Shown here piece by piece: positions 1-8,056 of a stretch of 64,000 nucleotides of DNA. How positions within the stretch are numbered: position 1 is the stretch's first letter; every line of letters starts with the position of its first letter. The DNA comes from Gemmatimonadota bacterium (GTDB lineage Bacteria; JBHIER01; G020348925), in assembly GCA_020348925.1 (NCBI GenBank), contig CP070758.1, positions 3,851,601 through 3,915,600 of the forward strand, read 5' to 3'. The position numbers and the translations under genes were made by a program. The notes beneath the pieces are model-generated. The model was not told the DNA's origin and ran no database searches. It saw only the letters and a program-made list of their open reading frames with translations.

Positions 1-2
1 CA

Positions 3-95
3 GATCCGGTCTATTTTCGATTGGAGGCAACATCCAGGAAGGGGAAAAATGCGTATACCGTTTATACAAATCCGATTTGGTACACACCGGCCTAA
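3..95 (+). CDS. 3' end of an unseen gene (PHP-type phosphoesterase-like C-terminus)
   Basis: Only the last 30 codons are inside the window, in the frame that begins at base 3 and stops with TAA at 93-95. The peptide carries Y-F-R-L-E near its start and T-N-P-I-W near its end. This pairing is typical of the C-terminal strand of PHP-domain and related metal-dependent phosphoesterases (YxRxE ... TNPI). The identification rests on this short tail alone. The other two frames stay open up to the next gene but show no family resemblance. Confidence 0.5.
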   Translation, partial: DPVYFRLEATSRKGKNAYTVYTNPIWYTPA

Positions 96-188
96 GATTC
101 TTTTGTTTCTATCTTTTTCTCATCCCAGCCGTGGCGGTGACACTGATGACGATGTGCGAGCGGTCGGAGACATGTCAGGAGAGCGCGA

Positions 189-1997
189 ATGAAATTCGGG
201 GACTTTTTCGCGGACCAGAATTGTATCGTTTTTGACGGTGCTCTGGGCACACAACTCTATGCACGGGGCATTCCGAAAGGACACTGTTACGATGAGCTGA
301 ACATCTCCATGCCGGAAGTCGTGATGGGAATTCACCAAGAGTATATCGATGCGGGAGCTCAGGTTATCACCACAAACACGTTCGGTGCCAATGCCTCTAT
401 CCTGGAGGAATATTATGATCTGGGCGGAAAAGTAAAAGAGATAAACTATTTCGGAGCACGACTGGCAAAACGTATTGCCAAGAAAAGATCCTTTGTCGCC
501 GGCTCCATCGGTCCTGTAACGAGACCTCTTGACCGGGAGAAGAAACTGAAAGACGAGGACATCTCGATGATACTCAAGGAACAGATTGAGGCGCTCCTCG
601 AAGGCGGAGTGGACCTCTTGCTCCTCGAAACCTTTGCCAGTCTTGATGAGCTTCAAGCGGGTATACGCATAGCACGGGAAATAGACAAAGAGATCGTCAT
701 CATCGCTGAGGCTTCCTTTCCCAACAACGGTCTCACTCTTTTTGGAAAAAATCCGTACGAAGCGGCCCTCAGGCTCGACGTTCAAGAGGTCGATGTCAGC
801 GGGTCCAACTGCGGCACAGGCCCTCAGAGCGTTTACGAAGCGATCAGAAAAATGGGATCAGTAACCGACAAGGAGCTGTGTGCCATGCCCAACGCCGGTT
901 TGGCTCAATTCACTCAAGGAAAATTCTCCTATCCGTACAATCCGGAATACTTCGCACGGTACGGGAAAAAACTGTTGGCATCCGGAGTGAGAGTTATCGG
1001 CGGATGCTGCGGTACAACCCCCCAGCATATCAAGCTCCTCACTAAAAACCTTGAAGGACTGACACCCGGTAGAAGGAAAACCAAAAAAATCGAGATCACC
1101 CAACAGAGACAGGTCAGAAAAAGAGAAGAAATCACTTCGCATTTGCCGTCGCTTTTTGACAGAGGGGACGCCATCGCCCTTGAAATCGATCCACCCAGGG
1201 ACACCGATTTTGAGGGTTTCATCAAAAAAATAGAGCCATATGCAGAATATATCGATGTCATACATGTCTCGGATAGTCCCATGGCAAAACCGAGAATGTC
1301 TCCCATTTCTGCAGGAAAGCTTCTGAAGGATGCTCTTGAGAAAGAGATCGTCATTCACTACACGTGCAGGGACAGAAACATTCTTGGTATCCAATCCGAT
1401 CTCATCGGCGCTTCTGCCCTCGGACTCGAAAACGTGCTGGCCCTCGGTGGAGACCCTCCTTCCATAGGCGATTATCCCTTCGCCACAGGCGTCTACGATC
1501 TCACCGCGGACGGGCTCGTCGAAATGATGTCGGCCCTGAACCAGGGCGTTGATCTTCTTGGAAACCCGGTTGGACAGCAAACCCATTTCTTCATCGGCAT
1601 TGGCGCGGGAATGGGGCAAAAAGATACAAGCGAAATCGAGATCGTAAAGAGAAAGATACAACATGGGGCACATTTTATAGTGACCCAACCGATCTTTGAT
1701 CTCGAAGGAAAAAGAGATCATTTTGAGGCTTTGAAAAAGCTGAGATCTCCTATAGTGGTCAGTATCTTTCCTCTCGTCTCCTCTCAAAATGCTGAATATG
1801 TTCACTTCGAGGTGCCTGGTATCACAATTCCGCACAGATATTTGAAAAGAATGGAGGGGAAGAAAGGGAAAGAGGGGGAAAAAGAATGGATAAGTATTGC
1901 CAGAGAACTTCTAAAAGAACTGCGCGGTTTCGCCAACGGAATTCTGCTCATTCCACCTTTCAATCGATTTCACCTTGTCGAAGAAATTCTTTCGTAG
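189..1997 (+). CDS. bifunctional homocysteine S-methyltransferase / 5,10-methylenetetrahydrofolate reductase
   Basis: A 602-residue two-domain cytosolic enzyme of methionine and one-carbon metabolism. Residues about 1-285 form a homocysteine methyltransferase domain with the zinc-binding cysteines visible: Cys208 in GSNCGTG and Cys273/Cys274 in GGCCGTTP. Residues about 320-602 form a methylene-THF reductase TIM barrel (ALEIDPPRDTD near the start, ALGGDPP, VTQPIFD). The length matches the known fused family, in which one domain makes methyl-THF and the other transfers a methyl group to homocysteine; the methyl donor here is not shown by sequence. The ATG at 189 has an AGGAGAG ribosome binding site. 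The methyltransferase gene follows after 15 bases, so the two are probably co-transcribed. Confidence 0.93.
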   Translation: MKFGDFFADQNCIVFDGALGTQLYARGIPKGHCYDELNISMPEVVMGIHQEYIDAGAQVITTNTFGANASILEEYYDLGGKVKEINYFGARLAKRIAKKRSFVAGSIGPVTRPLDREKKLKDEDISMILKEQIEALLEGGVDLLLLETFASLDELQAGIRIAREIDKEIVIIAEASFPNNGLTLFGKNPYEAALRLDVQEVDVSGSNCGTGPQSVYEAIRKMGSVTDKELCAMPNAGLAQFTQGKFSYPYNPEYFARYGKKLLASGVRVIGGCCGTTPQHIKLLTKNLEGLTPGRRKTKKIEITQQRQVRKREEITSHLPSLFDRGDAIALEIDPPRDTDFEGFIKKIEPYAEYIDVIHVSDSPMAKPRMSPISAGKLLKDALEKEIVIHYTCRDRNILGIQSDLIGASALGLENVLALGGDPPSIGDYPFATGVYDLTADGLVEMMSALNQGVDLLGNPVGQQTHFFIGIGAGMGQKDTSEIEIVKRKIQHGAHFIVTQPIFDLEGKRDHFEALKKLRSPIVVSIFPLVSSQNAEYVHFEVPGITIPHRYLKRMEGKKGKEGEKEWISIARELLKELRGFANGILLIPPFNRFHLVEEILS

Positions 1998-2012
1998 GAC
2001 ACAGGAAAAAAG

Positions 2013-2705
2013 ATGAATGTAGGCATTCAAAAACTGTTTTCTGAGGTGCCGCGCACCTACGAGCTCGTCAACCATGTGCTGACTTTTGGGTTCGATATCC
2101 TGTGGCGCAGGACAGCCGCGAAGGTTGCGGTTTCCGGAGGCGGAACACAATGGCTGGACCTGTGCAGCGGGACAGGCGAAATGGCTCTCTCTCTCCGGCA
2201 AATCGGAGGAGATGAGGTGACCGTCGTTGCTGCCGACTTTTCCCTGCCCATGTTGCGTCATCTCAAAGAAAAACCGGAAGCCGAAAATATCGTCTTGACG
2301 CTGGCGGAAGCGAGCCAGCTCCCTTTTCCCAACAACACCTTCGATCTGGGGACCCTCTCCTTTGCCACACGGAATATCAAAGTCAGCCGAGACGATTTGA
2401 TTCAATGTTTCCGAGAATTCCACCGCATCATCAAGCCGGGCGGGCGCTTCGTCATTCTGGAAACGAGCCAGCCGCCCTCAAGATGCATCAGGTGGCTCAT
2501 CCACACCTACGTTCGGCTCTTCGTGCGTCCTGTCGGATTCATCATTTCAGGATCGCGCACGCCCTACGCCTATCTCTCGCGTACGATACGACGGTTCTAT
2601 GAGGCCGAAGAACTATCGGACATTATCAAACAAGCCGGTTTCTCAGAGGTGACCTTCAAACGCTTACTCTTCGGGATAACCGCAATACATAAAGCGTTAA
2701 AATAA
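2013..2705 (+). CDS. ubiE: UbiE/MenG-family SAM-dependent methyltransferase
   Basis: A 230-residue class I methyltransferase resembling demethylmenaquinone/2-methoxy-6-polyprenyl-benzoquinol methyltransferase, the last step of menaquinone synthesis in anaerobes. The SAM-binding motif I LDLCSGTGEMAL lies at residues 48-59. The family's N-terminal block (F..V...YE..N....G.D..WR) is at 9-32, and a R..KPGGRFVILE motif sits near 138-150. Length is normal for the family. It starts 15 bases after the fused folate/methionine enzyme. Menaquinone methylation is the most likely role, but no other quinone gene is in the window, so substrate choice is inferred. Confidence 0.85.
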   Translation: MNVGIQKLFSEVPRTYELVNHVLTFGFDILWRRTAAKVAVSGGGTQWLDLCSGTGEMALSLRQIGGDEVTVVAADFSLPMLRHLKEKPEAENIVLTLAEASQLPFPNNTFDLGTLSFATRNIKVSRDDLIQCFREFHRIIKPGGRFVILETSQPPSRCIRWLIHTYVRLFVRPVGFIISGSRTPYAYLSRTIRRFYEAEELSDIIKQAGFSEVTFKRLLFGITAIHKALK

Positions 2706-2802
2706 TATGAGTTACATCGTATAAGATGAAGAGGAACATCGATTCCCTCTCGAAGAATGAATATATGCCAGGAGCGTTTAGTTAAAAGAAAGGAGACCTA
2801 TA

Positions 2803-3285
2803 ATGCAAGTCTTAGTCATGTACTACTCGCGATCGGGGAACACGAAAAAGCTGGCCGAAGAAATAGCCAAGGGAGTGAAAGAAGTCGAAGACATCGAATG
2901 TGTCGTGAAATCCGTGTCCGAGATTACACAAGATGACTTTTTAGAAGCGGACGGCATCATTGCCGGAAGCCCCGTCTATTTTGGAGCCATGGCGGCGGAG
3001 ATGAAGGAGATCTTCGACAAGTTTGTCGGCATCCGAAAACACATGGAAGGAAAAATCGGCGCGGCTTTCTCCACAGCCGGTGACCCATCTGGCGGAAAAG
3101 AGACGACGATGCTGTCCATCATCCAGGCCATGCTCATTTACGGCATGATCATCGTCGGCGACCCCCTGGACGCCAGCGGTCACTACGGCGTCGCTTGTCT
3201 TGGCGCCCCGGACAAACTGGCGGCTGAGAATGGTGCGAAGTTGGGGAGGCGGGTGGCTCTGTTGGTTAAAAAACTACAGGTCTAA
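2803..3285 (+). CDS. flavodoxin / WrbA-like NAD(P)H-quinone oxidoreductase family protein
   Basis: A 160-residue cytosolic flavoprotein. The FMN phosphate-binding loop YYSRSGNTKKLAEEI is at residues 7-21. The second cofactor segment GSPVYFGAMAAEMKEIFDK is near 56-74, and a GD.....HYG block lies near the C-terminus. This pattern fits the short WrbA/flavodoxin-like oxidoreductases that use FMN as an electron carrier or reduce quinones. AGAAAGGAG sits just before the ATG. It is separated by about 100 bases from ubiE and is the last intact plus-strand gene before a long minus-strand run. The exact electron partner cannot be read from sequence. Confidence 0.85.
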   Translation: MQVLVMYYSRSGNTKKLAEEIAKGVKEVEDIECVVKSVSEITQDDFLEADGIIAGSPVYFGAMAAEMKEIFDKFVGIRKHMEGKIGAAFSTAGDPSGGKETTMLSIIQAMLIYGMIIVGDPLDASGHYGVACLGAPDKLAAENGAKLGRRVALLVKKLQV

Positions 3286-3358
3286 TGTATAGATTGTATT
3301 GGAATCGAAGGAAAGAATATTACAATTCACTTTTTCGTTATTCTTCGCCGCTATACCT

Positions 3359-3913
3359 TCAATTTCCTCCATGTTCCTCCAATGTTTTTCGAAGAATGTG
3401 GAGAAGAGCCCTGTCTCGATCACACTCAAGGTGTTCCCTCATATTGATGAGGGTCGGCAGGTCAAAAAATTTTGTGAGTTCCGTCTCCGAGATTCACTTT
3501 CTCCGTTTTTTTCGACAACGCACCATACCCCTGACCACCCAACGTACTTCCCCCCAAATTCAAAGGCCCGTATTTCGTCATCAAAAGGCTATATCCTGTA
3601 TTGCCAGGAAGGGAGTTTGTCGGCGAGATATCTGGTTTATCGCGGGACACCATCACCAGCTCCTGGAGTACCTTTCCTAATCCTACCAGATTGTGGCCTC
3701 TCTCGAATAGACCAGATCAAGATCGAAAATGGATCGGACATCACGCAATCTCAGAATGGACCGGACAGTTCGCTGCAAAACCAAGAGTCGCTGCCTGGGG
3801 CTCTGAGAAAGTATCCACCGGATCGGGGTGACATCAACACCATCGTCAGCGGACGATTTCTCATGCTCCCCTGTTGAACCGATCTTCGATCCTGTTTTAT
3901 GGAGCTCACTCAT
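3359..3913 (-). pseudogene. decayed nucleotidyltransferase-like gene (frameshifts and internal deletion)
   Basis: Three pieces of one protein family lie in order but in different frames. The first (3913 to about 3683) reads GVDVTPIRWILSQSP.QRL..LQ, then RLRDVRS, then FDLDLVYSRE. The middle (about 3656-3462) reads SLLMTKYGPL and GGQGY, then LGDG. The last (to the TGA at 3359-3361) reads DLPTLINMRE.., then DRDRALLHILRKTLEEH. Intact members of this nucleotidyltransferase-fold family keep a GG[VI]AA..QGAP block between RLR and FDLD, which is missing here, implying an internal deletion as well as frameshifts. The original start has a possible site AAAGGAATCGAC before ATG at 3913. It looks like a dead accessory or antitoxin-type gene. 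Confidence 0.75.
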
Positions 3914-4136
3914 GTCGATTCCTTTATTGCCCCATCTCTCCCAGACCAGCTAAAGGTTTGGGTTTCACATGCCTGAATTTTGCGGTATCACCTCACTGTA
4001 TTAGGGGTCTCGATTGTGTGATGCGACACAAAAGAGAGAAACACCGACAGTCTTTCGGTTGATGCACAAACCATAGTTATTATTCGTTCAAAATCTTCAG
4101 TTGGTTTCGGGGTCCCTGAGATACAGGGAATACTTT

Positions 4137-4301
4137 TTACAACTGAGAGATGTTCAGACCCTTCTGAATGAAAAGGCTCCGCTCACAGTGCGCACACGAC
4201 AGGGCTCCCCTATTCACGGCATCATCACCGTCCTTGTCGCGCAGAATAAGTTCACCATGACACTGAGGACAACACGGCAATGGCACTGTTGAGCATTTCA
4301 T
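4137..4301 (-). CDS. small zinc-ribbon (Trm112-like) protein
   Basis: A 54-codon ORF with two knuckles, CCPQCHGEL near residues 10-18 and SCAHCERS near 36-43, spaced as in Trm112/YcaR-type zinc ribbons. After the second knuckle LFIQKGLN matches the family's 'F.I..GIP' ending, so the short length looks complete. Such proteins bind zinc and often assist or are fused to methyltransferases; no partner methyltransferase is adjacent. The ribosome binding site is weak, and the gene sits beside a pseudogene, so it may itself be a remnant. Confidence 0.45.
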   Translation of the reverse strand: MKCSTVPLPCCPQCHGELILRDKDGDDAVNRGALSCAHCERSLFIQKGLNISQL

Positions 4302-4384
4302 CTCAATCACATACTCAGTTACAAGTCAAAAGGGGAAATATCCAAATTGCGGGTTTCTCTCTGTCCACGTGCAGTTCTTTGCTG

Positions 4385-4993
4385 TTACTCCATTGAGCAA
4401 AACTCACACCTTCGTTCTTGTCGATACATATCCAAACCACTACTCTTTCCCCTTACCCGCAATACGAAAAAAAGAACGAGAGCAGATGCAAAGAGAAAAA
4501 AGGCGATGATGGCAGCAATGGCAAGGTAGTATCGGTTTCTAACAGAAGTGTCCGTTAGTTTCCAGCGCCTGATTGTATAGCGAAAAAGCATGATGGAAAG
4601 AAAAAGAAAAATGCTTTGGATAAAGAAGAAGGTGTATTGAGAAAAAAGAATACCGGCCGCAGCCCATGCATCGGGGAACTGTTTTGTAGAAGCACGATAG
4701 ATATTCAGAACAAGAAAACCGGGGACTAAAATGAGGGCTATGGTTGAATTGGCTATGAGGAGCTTGAATTCGTTGCGATCGCCAAAGATGAAAAAAAACG
4801 TCAACATAAAACCCAGAACAACAAGTGGGAACAAAGGCTCGCTGTGATGTGATTTGGGATAAGACGGAGAATATCCGGCCCAGAGGCTGTACAAACCCCA
4901 AAAGAAAAGCCACAGGAGCAGCTCGTATGCAACCGACTTGGTAGCATATCTGTCAATTAATGATCCACGACTTTTCGAAGGAATGGAATTCAC
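4385..4993 (-). CDS. multi-pass membrane protein of unknown function
   Basis: A 202-residue hydrophobic protein that I do not recognise. About five membrane segments are visible, near residues 24-43, 52-70, 78-98, 112-135 and 155-180. The loop before the last segment is basic (RYTIRRWK), as is the tail, which ends in a Cys pair (CEFC). The ATG overlaps the stop of the small upstream ORF, suggesting translational coupling on the minus strand with the HAD-like gene. No catalytic motif can be named. Confidence 0.6.
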   Translation of the reverse strand: MNSIPSKSRGSLIDRYATKSVAYELLLWLFFWGLYSLWAGYSPSYPKSHHSEPLFPLVVLGFMLTFFFIFGDRNEFKLLIANSTIALILVPGFLVLNIYRASTKQFPDAWAAAGILFSQYTFFFIQSIFLFLSIMLFRYTIRRWKLTDTSVRNRYYLAIAAIIAFFLFASALVLFFVLRVRGKSSGLDMYRQERRCEFCSME

Positions 4994-5187
4994 TATCTCT
5001 CTTCCTTAAGAATGAAAGGTTCTATCATTCCTTCAGTTTGTACATAAGTTGCTTGCCAACGATTAGCAAACCACAAAGCCTGCACAGTCCGTTGGATCCG
5101 CCGATCTTCTTCACTCGAGTTGATCCATCCATGCTGATTGTATCGTTGTGAGGAAACCACAACGATATTATTCCAGCGGTTCGACAA
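4993..5187 (-). CDS. small hypothetical protein between the HAD-like and membrane-protein genes
   Basis: A 64-codon ORF that overlaps the end of the HAD-like gene by 20 bases and abuts the membrane-protein gene. The peptide is rich in polar and aromatic residues (WNNIVVVSSQ, WFANRWQATYVQ), has no signal or membrane segment and resembles nothing I recognise. Support is positional only: it fills the gap between two co-oriented genes. It could be a gene remnant. Confidence 0.3.
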   Translation of the reverse strand: MSNRWNNIVVVSSQRYNQHGWINSSEEDRRIQRTVQALWFANRWQATYVQTEGMIEPFILKEER

Positions 5188-5971
5188 ACGCGCTTTCCGG
5201 TTGGCGTGTCACAGGAAAATCGACGGGAAACACTTCGAGTTTTACCTTCTCTCCCATGTGTGTGTTAATCACGAAGAAACGTTTGTCGATGTAATCTTTC
5301 TTGCATTCACACATAGCCCTTAAAATAAGGCTCACGTTCTGCGGATCGTCGTCGGACATGCCAAAGCGGTGTTCTGGATCGGATCCGAATTTTTCCAGCG
5401 CCTTGTCGACGGATTTCTTGATCGCGACTCTCTTCAATGCCGGTGTGGTCTTTATCAGGCCGGGATCGTCGAGTTGTTCGCGGCGCACCTCATCGTTTCC
5501 TACGGGTAAAAGGGTGAGGTAATTCGGCTCTCGCGGGATCAGGCCTTTTTCGACGAGTACGCGCAAACCGACCTTCAGGGTCCCGGGACTGTGGCCCCGG
5601 GCAGTAATAATCGAGACGGGCCGCTGTTTTTTGCAGGCGTAAACGAACAGATCCCAGGAGGGCGCTTGCCAGTTCCGCTCATTCGATTCAATCGCCTTTT
5701 CAATGTCCTCCACAAAGTATTGTTTCTGACCGGGTTGTAGTTCGTCTGCCGGAATATCACCGAAGTTACGGTAACTCCCGTCGAACATGGCATAGTTCTC
5801 CCACTTGCCCGGCTGTCCCAGGAGAGGATGAATAGTGGCAAATTCACCGGTGCTGAACGGCTCGGGTTTCTCCGTTTCCGTGTTCAGGATGAATATGGGT
5901 GTGGTCAAGAACATGATGTTGTCATCAAAATCAAAGAAATAGAAGCTAACATCGTCAAATTGAATGGCCAT
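5168..5971 (-). CDS. HAD-like phosphohydrolase-fold protein
   Basis: About 267 residues counted from the ATG at 5971, which has AGGAG nine bases upstream; an upstream TTG at 6001 is an alternative. HAD-type motifs are in order: motif I FFDFDDN about 14 residues from this start, motif II VSIITARG in the middle, a lysine-rich KKSVDKAL helix (motif III), and motif IV GMSDDDPQNV. In the first motif the usual DxDxT is DFDDN, so phosphatase activity is uncertain. A long insert between motifs I and II may form a cap. It lies just downstream of the PLD-like gene on the same strand. Its substrate cannot be inferred. Confidence 0.65.
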   Translation of the reverse strand: MAIQFDDVSFYFFDFDDNIMFLTTPIFILNTETEKPEPFSTGEFATIHPLLGQPGKWENYAMFDGSYRNFGDIPADELQPGQKQYFVEDIEKAIESNERNWQAPSWDLFVYACKKQRPVSIITARGHSPGTLKVGLRVLVEKGLIPREPNYLTLLPVGNDEVRREQLDDPGLIKTTPALKRVAIKKSVDKALEKFGSDPEHRFGMSDDDPQNVSLILRAMCECKKDYIDKRFFVINTHMGEKVKLEVFPVDFPVTRQPESAFVEPLE

Positions 5972-6089
5972 TTCTTCGTACTCCTGTTTTGTCGGGTTCA
6001 ACAGTGCGAGCGCAAGCCTCTTCCCCGCACCGACTCCGTTCAGCGGAACAGCCAGGAACAGTGAGTGTCAGAGAGAAATCTTCCGTCGC

Positions 6090-7955
6090 CTAACTGAACA
6101 ACAGCCTTTCAGAGAGCTCCTGTGTCCCATCGGTGTAGTAGGGTTTCGTCCATGAATCATCAGGGTATAAATATGCTGCCTTTTCCGCTTCCTCGTCGGA
6201 CAGCTTGTTCAACTCATTTCGCGACTTGAAGTGGTTAAACAGCCGCATGAATTCCCCGAGAAATATGTCGGCGACGCGTTTGTTGCCCCGAATGATGAGC
6301 ATGTTCTCGTCGTTGTTGACTGTGGAGGCCTCACTGAAGTTCGCAGAACCGGTAATCACCACAGGATCGTCCGAGAGCGGATCTATCAGCATGTACTTGG
6401 TGTGCAGATAATTGACATGGTCGTTCAATCCCGTCAGCGTTTCGATGAATTGTTTGTGCTTATCTTTACCGCCTGCCCGTTTCTTCAAGGTATCGCCCCA
6501 CGCTATCCGGTTTTGCGTGCACTTGGCCATGAGGGGGTACTTCGGCCGCATGAGGCCCGTGATACCTTCCAGCAAAAGATAGCGCAGGTATGGTCCTCCG
6601 CCGCTGACCGGCTTCTTCCTTTTCACCTTTTTGAAGATTTCATCAGCGACGGAAAAGGCTGCGGTGAAGAAGACGGAATTCTCCGCAGCATCCAGTCGGT
6701 CGGCGTACCAGTCGAGCATGGCCTTGGTCAGCCGCGGGCTGAATACCGGAGTCATGGAATTTGGCGGCGGAGGTCCCTGGAGATCCGACTGCTGCAGGAT
6801 CGTCCAGTTCCGAAGACCCTTATCGGGAGGATCGGATTTCGCCGACTTCTTCTTGGGATCGGTGGAAAGTTTAGCCCAATACTCGAAGTACTTTTGCGCC
6901 ACGGCTTCGTCCCGTACGACATGTCCCACGTTGGACTGGCCGAAGATTCCGCCGGCCGTGAAATTCGTGGAGCCGGTCCAGACCTGTATGGGCTTGCCGT
7001 TCTTCAGCAGCACAATGAACTTGTTGTGCGAGATCTGTGTGATTGTCCGTGGTATCATCATTTCCTTGAATGCGGACAGATATTTGGCATTGGAAATCCC
7101 GATCTGGCTCACGGCCTGTTTGGCCGCCTCACAGACACTATCTCCGGACACCTCTTTGATCACTTCTCTGCTCGTGTACGTTGCCGGTTCCTGTCCACCC
7201 TTCGTATAGTTCACAGTGGTGTCAGCATCGTAGTTCCGCTTAAGCCGATACGTACTCTGTCGTTTGGCGTGGTGCACAATTTTGACGTCAGCTCCCCTCT
7301 CCAGGGCATTGACGAAAGCCTGAATGACTGGGGGATAGGTGAACTCATACACCGCGGCGCGTATCGAATATTCAGGACCTTTGGCCTGGGCAATGAAACG
7401 CAGCATGGCTTCTTCAAGCCCTCGCGACAGCCACTTGTAAGCCTCGCGCTGTGGCACATCTTCCGGCTTGAGGAATTCGGTAAATCTCATCTCATCCGGA
7501 TCTTCCACCTGAGCCTCATCCTTGTACCATCTGCGGTACTTGCCGAACCGGCGGCTGTAGGCCTGACTGCCGGCGACGCCGCGGTTGAAGTAGACGGCGT
7601 GCGTCTTATCCTCCGGGTCTTCAGTAGTAATCGTTACGTCAACCGGTTTTCCCTTTTCAGGTGCTGCGGGACTACCGTACACAGGGACCACGCGGTAGGT
7701 ATAGGTTTTCTTCGGATCCACGACATAATCACTCCACTGAAAAGCTTGAATAACCGGCACTTTGCTTGTGATTCCTTCAAAATCGCGATCGCCACGCAAC
7801 GGTTGAAACTTACCTGTTTTTCCTTTGCGCTTGGAAATGGTAAATCCCAGCAGACCCTTGGCCGCTTGCTTCTCTGCGTTCAGTCCAAGCAGTACGACCT
7901 CCGTACCGGCAATCGCATGGACTGAAATGCCTGTTTTCTTGTTGCGTTTGCGCAT
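6090..7955 (-). CDS. phospholipase D-like protein with two HKD-type motifs
   Basis: A 621-residue protein of the PLD superfamily. The second catalytic motif is canonical, HTKYMLID followed by GSANFSEAS (about residues 525-550). The first reads HNKFIVLL followed by GSTNFTAGG (about 310-337), with histidine and lysine kept but the usual aspartate replaced. The N-terminal ~110 residues look like a beta-sandwich domain (WSDYVV..KTYTYRVVPVYG), and FNRGVAGSQAYSR follows. No signal peptide is evident. A strong AAAGGAG precedes the ATG. Such proteins hydrolyse phosphodiesters in lipids or nucleic acid; several are defence nucleases. It lies between the HAD-like gene and the peroxidase/glycyl-radical fusion on the same strand. 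Confidence 0.8.
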   Translation of the reverse strand: MRKRNKKTGISVHAIAGTEVVLLGLNAEKQAAKGLLGFTISKRKGKTGKFQPLRGDRDFEGITSKVPVIQAFQWSDYVVDPKKTYTYRVVPVYGSPAAPEKGKPVDVTITTEDPEDKTHAVYFNRGVAGSQAYSRRFGKYRRWYKDEAQVEDPDEMRFTEFLKPEDVPQREAYKWLSRGLEEAMLRFIAQAKGPEYSIRAAVYEFTYPPVIQAFVNALERGADVKIVHHAKRQSTYRLKRNYDADTTVNYTKGGQEPATYTSREVIKEVSGDSVCEAAKQAVSQIGISNAKYLSAFKEMMIPRTITQISHNKFIVLLKNGKPIQVWTGSTNFTAGGIFGQSNVGHVVRDEAVAQKYFEYWAKLSTDPKKKSAKSDPPDKGLRNWTILQQSDLQGPPPPNSMTPVFSPRLTKAMLDWYADRLDAAENSVFFTAAFSVADEIFKKVKRKKPVSGGGPYLRYLLLEGITGLMRPKYPLMAKCTQNRIAWGDTLKKRAGGKDKHKQFIETLTGLNDHVNYLHTKYMLIDPLSDDPVVITGSANFSEASTVNNDENMLIIRGNKRVADIFLGEFMRLFNHFKSRNELNKLSDEEAEKAAYLYPDDSWTKPYYTDGTQELSERLLFS

Positions 7956-8056
7956 GACCTGATTCTCCTTTCTTTCTCTTGACAGAAGTAAACGATGTGT
8001 GTGCTCAGTGCCACTATTTCCTACTCCGCCAAAATCGTTTCCCTCTTACGACGGCG

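Noticed and set aside
858..1835. 325-codon minus-strand ORF
   Set aside because: Antisense to the fused folate/methionine enzyme, whose motifs are complete.
3299..3877. 192-codon plus-strand ORF
   Set aside because: Overlaps the minus-strand pseudogene whose motifs are recognisable; its own peptide is Ser/Pro/Phe-rich and unlike a protein family.
6231..7925. 564-codon plus-strand ORF
   Set aside because: It is antisense to the PLD-like gene, which has HKD motifs and a ribosome site; its own peptide is His/Leu/Arg-rich without any family pattern.
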